Source: Streptomyces roseirectus (lineage in GTDB: Bacteria; Actinomycetota; Actinomycetes; Streptomycetales; Streptomycetaceae). From it: a stretch of 64,000 nt of DNA. The notes under the pieces were generated by a model. That model was not told the origin of the DNA and did not search any database. It saw only the letters and a program-made list of their open reading frames with translations. Within the stretch, counting starts at the first letter, position 1. Every line of letters begins with the position of its first letter. Of this stretch, positions 58,685-64,000 are shown one piece after another. A program made the position numbers and the translations under genes. Location of the stretch: NCBI RefSeq assembly GCF_014489635.1, contig NZ_CP060828.1, positions 7,692,001 to 7,756,000 on the forward strand, in the 5' to 3' direction.

Positions 58685-59452
58685 TCAGGCCCAGACGCCC
58701 CGCTCCTGCATGACCTCGCGCAGCGTGCCGATGTGATCGGTCATGATGCCATCCACGCCGAGGTCCAGGAGCCGGTGCATGCGCGCCGGTTCGTTGACGG
58801 TCCACACGTGCACCTGGAGTCCGCGCGCGTGGGCCGCGCGCACGAAGCGCCGGTCCACCACCGGGATGCCCGACTGGGCCACCGGCACCTGCGCGGCCAC
58901 CGCCGACCGCCGCACCGTCGCGGGCACGCCCCAGGAGCGCAGCCGCAGGTTCAGCACGCCCCGCGTCCCGTACGACGTCGCCAGGCGCGGCCCCGCCAGC
59001 CGCTGGGCGCGCAGCACCCGCGCCTCCGAGAAGGAGCCCACGCAGACGCGGTCCCAGGAGTTCGTGCGGGCGATCAGGTTGAGCAGCGGGTGCAGCGCCG
59101 GCTCGGCCTTCATGTCGACGTTCCAGTGGACCTCAGGGAACGTCTCCAGCAGCTCCTCGAACAGCGGCACGGGTTCCTTGCCGCCCACGCGCGCGCGTGC
59201 GACGTCCGCCCACGGCAGGTCGGCGATGCGGCCCGCGCCGTCGGTGACCCGGTCCAGGGTGGCGTCGTGGAAGGCGGCCAGCTTGCCGTCGCGCGTGGCG
59301 TGGACGTCCGTCTCGATGTACCGGTAGCCCGCCGCGACCGCGCGCTGGAACTGCGCCACGGTGTTCTCCAGGCCGTCCGCCGCCCCGCCGCGGTGCGCGA
59401 ACGGGATGGGGCCCGGGTGGTCGAGGTAGGGGTGGCGTATCAGCGTGGTCAC
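58685..59452 (-). CDS. Glycerophosphodiester phosphodiesterase family protein
   Basis: 255 residues from GTG 59452. GDPD TIM barrel: FAHRGGAADGLENTVAQFQ with the catalytic His and Glu, IETDVHATRDGKLAAFHDATLDR with metal ligands and the second His, and the C-terminal VHVWTVNEPARM and DGIMTDH. No signal peptide, so it probably acts on glycerophosphodiesters inside the cell. Its start overlaps the stop of the YczE-like gene (GTGA), so the two are coupled. Confidence 0.95.
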   Translation of the reverse strand: MTTLIRHPYLDHPGPIPFAHRGGAADGLENTVAQFQRAVAAGYRYIETDVHATRDGKLAAFHDATLDRVTDGAGRIADLPWADVARARVGGKEPVPLFEELLETFPEVHWNVDMKAEPALHPLLNLIARTNSWDRVCVGSFSEARVLRAQRLAGPRLATSYGTRGVLNLRLRSWGVPATVRRSAVAAQVPVAQSGIPVVDRRFVRAAHARGLQVHVWTVNEPARMHRLLDLGVDGIMTDHIGTLREVMQERGVWA

Positions 59453-60102
59453 CGCGGAAGTATGGCCTCCCGGGGTGTCCCGGTGGCAACGGCCGTCTCG
59501 CCGTCCGGTGCCGGGCCGACGGCGAACACCCTCAGGAACACCTGCGCCAGCGGCCCGATCGACAGCGCGTACAGCACCGTCCCGGCCCCGAGGGTGCCGC
59601 CCAGCGCGAACCCGGTCGCCACCACCGCCACCTCGATCGCCGTCCGCATCAGCCGGATCGAGCGCCCGGTGCGCCGGTGCAGCCCCGTCATCAGCCCGTC
59701 CCGGGGGCCGGGGCCGAACGCCGCCGCGATGTAGAGCCCGGTCGCCACGCCGTTCAGGACGATGGCCGCGAGCATCAGGGGGATCCGGACGGCCAGGCCG
59801 TGGACGTCAGGGGCCAGGGCGAGCGTGGCGTCCATCGCGAGGCCGACGGCGAAGACGTTGGAGACCGTGCCGAGTCCCGGGCGCTGGCGCAGCGGGATCC
59901 ACAGGAGCAGGACCAGCGCGCCCACGGCGATCGCCACCTCGCCGATCGTCAGCCCGGTCAGCTCGGCGAGCCCCTGGTGCAGCACGCCCCAGGGCTCCAG
60001 ACCGAGCCCCGCCCGCACCAGGAGGGCCGCGCTGGCGCCGTACAGCGCGAGACCGGCGTAGAGCTGGACGAGCCGCCGTCCGAGGCGGTTGCGGGTGGAC
60101 AA
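59449..60102 (-). CDS. YczE-like membrane protein
   Basis: 217 residues from TTG 60102, with five to six transmembrane segments (RLVQLYAGLALYGASAALLV, IAIAVGALVLLLWIPLRQRP-type segments) and the family block GPRDGLMTGLHRRTG. YczE/YitT-type proteins are often encoded next to MocR regulators, and here the MocR gene is divergent, 99 bases away. It is probably under MocR control. Transported substrate unknown. Confidence 0.88.
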   Translation of the reverse strand: MSTRNRLGRRLVQLYAGLALYGASAALLVRAGLGLEPWGVLHQGLAELTGLTIGEVAIAVGALVLLLWIPLRQRPGLGTVSNVFAVGLAMDATLALAPDVHGLAVRIPLMLAAIVLNGVATGLYIAAAFGPGPRDGLMTGLHRRTGRSIRLMRTAIEVAVVATGFALGGTLGAGTVLYALSIGPLAQVFLRVFAVGPAPDGETAVATGTPREAILPR

Positions 60103-60153
60103 GGGGACCCCCTGCTGGTCGAAGTGGACTGGTGCGTGTCACTCTGTGGGGGA

Positions 60154-60169
60154 GGAAGACGGGTCTTCC
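60154..60169. promoter_or_regulatory. Palindrome between the YczE-like and MocR genes
   Basis: GGAAGAC-GG-GTCTTCC is a perfect inverted repeat midway in the divergent promoter region. Direct repeats GAAGTGGACTGGT (60121-60133) and GAAGGTGGACTGAT (60184-60197) flank it. MocR proteins often bind direct repeats, so both are operator candidates. Confidence 0.55.
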
Positions 60170-60201
60170 ATGGCCAATTCGGGGAAGGTGGACTGATCTC
60201 C

Positions 60202-61701
60202 ATGACGCAGTGGACCTCGGCGGTGGGGCCGGCGCAACTCGCGCGGCTGCTGACGTCCCAGCAGGACCGCCCGGCCGGTCCTGGCACCCGCCGCCCGCCC
60301 GCCTACCGGGCCCTCGCCGACGGCGTCCGCGTGCTCGTCCTGGAGGGCCGCGTCCCGGTCGCCGCCCGGCTGCCCGCCGAACGGGAACTGGCCGTGGCGC
60401 TGTCGGTGAGCCGGACGACCGTGGCGGCGGCCTACGAGGCGCTGCGCGCGGAGGGGTTCCTGGAGTCGCGGCGCGGCGCCGGGAGCTGGACCGTCGTGCC
60501 CGCCGGAAACCCCCTGCCCGCGCGCGGGCTCGAACCGCTGCCCCCCGAAGCCCTCGGCTCGGTGATCGACCTCGGCTGCGCGGCGCTGCCCGCCCCCGAG
60601 CCCTGGCTCACCCGCGCCGTCCAGGGCGCCCTGGAGGAGCTGCCGCCCTACGCGCACACGCACGGCGACTACCCGGCCGGACTGCCCGCCCTGCGCGCGA
60701 TGATCGCCGAGCGCTACACCGCGCGCGGGATCCCCACCATGCCCGAACAGATCATGGTGACGACCGGCGCGATGGGCGCGATCGACGCGATCTGCCACCT
60801 CTTCGGCGGACGCGGCGAACGCATCGCCGTCGAGTCGCCCTCGTACGCCAACATCCTCCAGCTCATGCGGGAGGCGGGCGCGCGCCTGGTGCCCGTCGCC
60901 ATGGCCGAGGGCCTGTCCGGCTGGGACATGGACCGCTGGCGCCAGATCCTCCGAGAGGCCGCGCCGCGCATCGCCTACGTGGTCGCCGACTTCCACAACC
61001 CCACCGGCGCCCTCGCGGACGACGACCAGCGGCGCGGCCTCGTGGAGGCGGCCCGGTCCGCCGGGACGGTCCTGGTGGCCGACGAGACCATGACCGAGCT
61101 GTGGCTCGACGAGGACGTCTCGATGCCCCGGCCCGTGTGCGGGTTCGACCCCGCCGGATCGACCGTGATCACCGTTGGATCGGCCAGCAAGGCGTTCTGG
61201 GCCGGGATGCGCATCGGCTGGGTGCGGGCCGCCCCCGACGTCATCCGCAGCCTCGTCGCCGCGCGCGCGTACGCCGACCTCGGCACGCCCGTCCTGGAGC
61301 AGCTGGCCGTCAACTGGCTGTTCTCCACCGGGGGCTGGTCGCAGGCCGTCGAGCTGCGCCGGGTCCAGGCCCGCGAGAACCGGGACGCGCTCGTCGCCGC
61401 CCTGCGCGCTCAGCTGCCCACGTGGGAATACGAGGTGCCCCGGGGCGGGCTCACGCTGTGGGTGCGCGCCGGGGGGCTCTCCGGGTCGCGGCTCGCCGAG
61501 GCGGGGGAGCGGGTCGGCGTACGGGTGCCGTCCGGGCCCCGGTTCGGGGTGGACGGGGCGTTCGAGGGGTACGTGCGGCTGCCGTTCACCGTGGGGGGCG
61601 CGGTGGCGGAGGAGGCCGCCGCGCGGCTCGCCGCCGCGTCCCGGCTGGTGGAGAGCGGGCGGTCGGGAGGCGGGGAGACGCCTCGGACGTTCGTGGCGTG
61701 A
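60202..61701 (+). CDS. MocR family regulator (GntR helix-turn-helix fused to aminotransferase-like domain)
   Basis: 499 residues from ATG 60202; longer frames read through the YczE-like gene and are rejected. GntR-type winged helix (LPAERELAVALSVSRTTVAAAY) joined to a fold-type I PLP domain. The PLP-binding Lys lies in VGSASKAFWAGMRIGW, and ADFHNPTGALADDDQR is the coenzyme-contacting segment. MocR proteins sense PLP or amino compounds rather than catalyse transamination. Pairing with a YczE-like gene is a known MocR arrangement. Confidence 0.94.
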   Translation: MTQWTSAVGPAQLARLLTSQQDRPAGPGTRRPPAYRALADGVRVLVLEGRVPVAARLPAERELAVALSVSRTTVAAAYEALRAEGFLESRRGAGSWTVVPAGNPLPARGLEPLPPEALGSVIDLGCAALPAPEPWLTRAVQGALEELPPYAHTHGDYPAGLPALRAMIAERYTARGIPTMPEQIMVTTGAMGAIDAICHLFGGRGERIAVESPSYANILQLMREAGARLVPVAMAEGLSGWDMDRWRQILREAAPRIAYVVADFHNPTGALADDDQRRGLVEAARSAGTVLVADETMTELWLDEDVSMPRPVCGFDPAGSTVITVGSASKAFWAGMRIGWVRAAPDVIRSLVAARAYADLGTPVLEQLAVNWLFSTGGWSQAVELRRVQARENRDALVAALRAQLPTWEYEVPRGGLTLWVRAGGLSGSRLAEAGERVGVRVPSGPRFGVDGAFEGYVRLPFTVGGAVAEEAAARLAAASRLVESGRSGGGETPRTFVA

Positions 61702-61798
61702 GATCCGGCGTGTCGAGGAAACGGTAAGGGGCGCCCTCCATGGAGGACGCCCCTTACCTGTGTGGCCTAGCGGCTCACGACCTGTGCGGCCTGGCGGC

Positions 61799-63361
61799 TC
61801 ACGCCTTCTCCAGGGACACCGTCTCCACCGACACCGTGTCGTCGTCGGCCGGGGCGGTGCGCGGCGGCAGGAGGTCGAGCACCGCCTGCCGGTCGGCGTC
61901 GCTGGTGGCGTCGTCGTACGGGTCCGGGGTCGCCGGGACCTGGAGGCGGTGGACGGGGCCGGTGCCGAGGCGCGCGTAGCCGCGGCCCGGGGGCATGTGG
62001 TCGACGGGGGTGGTGTGCGGGGGCGCGCCCAGGACCGCCGTCAGCTGGTGCGGGGACGCCGGGCCGAGCACCACGCGTGCGCGTGTGTGCTGGCGTACGG
62101 CGTCGGAGAGGGCGTCCAGGGCGTCGAACTGCTCCGCCACGACGACCGTCACCTGGGCGGCCCGGCCGTGCCGCAGAGGCGTCTGGAGGTGGGTCTGGGG
62201 GTCCTTCTGGCCGTCGGCGGACGCCAGGTGGGTGAAGGCGCTCGGACGGTCCAGGAGGATCCACAGGGGGCGCTTGGTGTCCTCGGGCGGGGGGTGACCC
62301 GCCTGCCGGGCACGGTTGGCGGCGATCAGCCGCCGTTCCGTCTCCTGCGCCGCCCACTCCAGTCCGGTCAGCGCCCCGGCGAGCCCGACCTCGACGCCCA
62401 GGACGCCGTCCCGGCCGGTCAGGCACGCGTACTCGCCGGTGCCGCCGCCGTCGACGACCAGGACGTCGCCGTGCTGGAGTGCCTGGAGCGCGATCGAGCG
62501 CAGGAGGGTCGAGGTGCCCGTGCCGGGCTGGCCGACGGCCAGGAGGTGGGGCTCGGTGGAGCGGATGCCGGTGCGCCAGACGACCGGCGGGACGTCGCGC
62601 AGCTCCTCGCCGTGGGTGAGCGGGAGCGTGCGCTGGGTGTGGGAGGGGTCGGTGAGGCCCAGCACCGTCTCGCCGGGGGCGGTGACGAAGCGCTGGGCGG
62701 CGATGTCGGCGGGCAGCGGGGCGAGGACGTCGACGGTGAGTTCGTTGCCCTCCTCGTCCCAGGCGAACAGGTACTCGCGGCCCCGGCCGGCCTTGGCGGC
62801 GAGCAGTTGCTCCACGCGTGCGCGCGCCTCTGCCTCGCCGTCCGGGAAGTACGCCGGATAGCGGATGCGCAGCCGGGCGACGCGGCCCGAGTCGTCGAAG
62901 TCGTACGCCGGGAACGCCTTCTCCCAGTCGCCGCCGTGGGCGTACAGGGGGGAGGGGTCCTCGGCGGTCGAGAAGTACGGGACCAGGGCCTCGTACAGCG
63001 CGCCGAGACGCGCCGTCTGGGCCTCGTCGGGGCCTTCCGGGGCCGGCGGGGTGCGGTCCCGGCCGTGCCAGGCCGCCGCAGCCATCAGCGTGACGACGGC
63101 GAGCAGCGGCCCGTACGGCACGAGCGCCACCACCAGGACCACCGAGGCCACCAGGAACAGCAGCGGCCCGCGCTTGTCCTTGGGGGTCTCGGCCCACCTG
63201 CGCCGCCCGGCCGAGGCCAGCCGGCGCAGCCCGCGGGAGACCGTGATCAGCGGGTGCAGGACGTCGGTGGCGCTGTCGGCCGCCGTCCGGGCCAGTTCCC
63301 GGCTCCGGGCGATCTGCGCGCTGCCTGTGCTCAGAATGCGGGGGAGGGGGCGCCGGGCCAC
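61799..63361 (-). CDS. FtsK/SpoIIIE-like membrane ATPase with altered P-loop
   Basis: 520 residues from GTG 63361, with CAGGAGA upstream. Two transmembrane helices near residues 66-97 (LLFLVASVVLVVALVPYGPLL) precede a soluble part with an FtsK/TraB-like nucleotide-binding core. The P-loop at residues 277-285 reads GQPGTGTST, with Thr where Walker A has Lys. The Walker B-like strand is RPLWILLDRPS and the last motif VVVAEQFDALDAL. Such proteins are annotated as ATP/GTP-binding or TraB-like in Streptomyces; ATP hydrolysis is uncertain. The 64-residue membrane gene lies 34 bases upstream. Confidence 0.85.
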   Translation of the reverse strand: MARRPLPRILSTGSAQIARSRELARTAADSATDVLHPLITVSRGLRRLASAGRRRWAETPKDKRGPLLFLVASVVLVVALVPYGPLLAVVTLMAAAAWHGRDRTPPAPEGPDEAQTARLGALYEALVPYFSTAEDPSPLYAHGGDWEKAFPAYDFDDSGRVARLRIRYPAYFPDGEAEARARVEQLLAAKAGRGREYLFAWDEEGNELTVDVLAPLPADIAAQRFVTAPGETVLGLTDPSHTQRTLPLTHGEELRDVPPVVWRTGIRSTEPHLLAVGQPGTGTSTLLRSIALQALQHGDVLVVDGGGTGEYACLTGRDGVLGVEVGLAGALTGLEWAAQETERRLIAANRARQAGHPPPEDTKRPLWILLDRPSAFTHLASADGQKDPQTHLQTPLRHGRAAQVTVVVAEQFDALDALSDAVRQHTRARVVLGPASPHQLTAVLGAPPHTTPVDHMPPGRGYARLGTGPVHRLQVPATPDPYDDATSDADRQAVLDLLPPRTAPADDDTVSVETVSLEKA

Positions 63362-63395
63362 TGGTGTCTCCTGGAGGTGCGTACGGGAGGTGGGG

Positions 63396-63590
63396 TCAGA
63401 ACTTGATGCCGCCGAGCAGGCTCGCCAGGCTCTCGCCGCCCGCCTTGATGCTCGGGGCGATCGCCGTGCTCGCCATGTAGAAGCCGAAGAGCGCGGCCAC
63501 CAGCGCGTGGGACGCCTTGAGGCCGTCCTTCTTGAAGAAGAGGAAGACGATGATGCCGAGCAGGACCACACCTGAGATGGACAGGATCAT
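63396..63590 (-). CDS. 64-residue membrane protein
   Basis: Begins MILSISGVVLLGIIVFLFFKK, one transmembrane helix with a positive KKDGLK loop, then a second hydrophobic segment HALVAALFGFYMASTAIAP and the tail SLLGGIKF. ATG at 63590 with AGGAG nearby. It is cotranscribed with the FtsK-like gene. Small membrane proteins of this kind lie next to TraB-like genes on Streptomyces conjugative elements (Spd proteins), a resemblance in layout only. Confidence 0.85.
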   Translation of the reverse strand: MILSISGVVLLGIIVFLFFKKDGLKASHALVAALFGFYMASTAIAPSIKAGGESLASLLGGIKF

Positions 63591-63864
63591 TTGAGTTCTC
63601 CTGGCTAGGGGGGACAGTCACCATGAGTACTTCCAGGCTCACAGGATGTATCTATACGATAAAAGGTGTAAAAGGGTGAATTGCCGCGAATTTCGCCCGT
63701 TCGGGGTAACCCGGCTTGCGCCGTCCGAAGGGGAGGATTGCCTCGAACGGGGCTGTTCGTGATCTTTGCCGCAGCAGGCTCCACCCATGTGCGCGACGAG
63801 CCAGTACCCTGTCGATTCACCCGTACGGCACACAGCGACGGCATCCGAGAGGCGGTCCGAACCG

Positions 63865-64000
63865 ATGGCTGAAGCCCCCGACCCCGAGGTCGTGGAGCTG
63901 GCGACCAAGATCTTCGATCTGGCCCGGCAGGGGCGGACCGAGGCGCTGGTGGCGTACGTGGACGCCGGCGTTCCGGCCGACCTCACCAACGACCGCGGCG
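63865..64000 (+). CDS. Ankyrin-repeat protein, N-terminal part
   Basis: ATG at 63865; 45 codons are visible before the window ends. The sequence VVELATKIFDLARQGRTEAL followed by VDAGVPADLTNDRG matches the start of an ankyrin repeat (helix pair, then the G-x-P-x-x-L/V-x-N-D-x-G-turn). Short ankyrin proteins are found near catalase genes or membrane operons in Streptomyces; what follows is outside the window. Divergent from the small membrane protein across 274 bases with no other gene. Confidence 0.82.
   Translation, partial: MAEAPDPEVVELATKIFDLARQGRTEALVAYVDAGVPADLTNDRG

Overview
The window is a stretch of Streptomyces chromosome: GC is very high, many starts are GTG or TTG, neighbouring genes often overlap by ATGA or GTGA, and the gene order (efp-nusB-bldD-pyrR-pyrBC-carAB-pyrDF-mihF-gmk-rpoZ-coaBC-metK-priA ... 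rbpA) matches, from memory, the conserved core of the S. coelicolor chromosome around SCO1417-SCO1492. No phage, insertion sequence, CRISPR array, rRNA or tRNA was seen.

Layout. 1-2130: end of an M24 peptidase, efp and nusB, convergent with the developmental master regulator bldD, which has two BldD-type boxes in its own promoter region. 2240-12835: pyrimidine biosynthesis (pyrR, pyrB, pyrC, a membrane protein, carA, carB, pyrD, pyrF) followed by the nucleoid protein gene mihF; a PyrR-type RNA loop sits in a hairpin that covers the pyrR ribosome binding site. 12895-19467: gmk, rpoZ, coaBC, metK, a frameshifted hypothetical gene and priA, whose helicase motifs are degenerate. 19468-25564: a tandem repeat array, a small HTH gene, fmt, rsmB, rpe and a SorC-type regulator. 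25605-31392: a lipoprotein-type RNase Sa homologue with its barstar, guaB1, a decaying acetyltransferase, and an Lrp-davA-davB lysine catabolism cassette. 31424-37179: DUF5995 protein, MFS exporter, a ROK regulator expanded by 63-residue repeats, and an ECF41-type sigma factor with its oxidoreductase partner gene and promoter. 37301-41832: FMN riboswitch, ribE-ribM-ribBA-ribH, hisE-hisG. 41871-49494: PH-domain protein, two CNNM/CBS membrane proteins, a TPR-AAA+ ATPase, a candidate sRNA, a P-loop kinase, a C39-like secreted protein and a 46-residue membrane peptide. 49624-57028: TetR regulator, two small hypothetical genes, an Lrp regulator with an amidohydrolase, a non-coding stretch holding a possible structured RNA, ppm1, fxsA, and rbpA with a SigR-type promoter. 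57307-64000: MFS protein, glycerophosphodiesterase, a YczE-like protein divergent from a MocR regulator, a small membrane protein plus FtsK-like protein pair, and the start of an ankyrin-repeat gene.

Most of this is housekeeping. The parts that deserve attention are regulatory RNA and operator sites (PyrR loop, ribosome-site hairpin at guaB1, candidate sRNA at 47.1 kb, possible structured RNA at 54.7 kb), the repeat expansion inside the ROK regulator, the RNase/barstar pair, and two genes in decay. I did not find a clear new multi-gene system; the small membrane protein/FtsK-like/ankyrin group at the right edge is the least explained cluster and continues outside the window.
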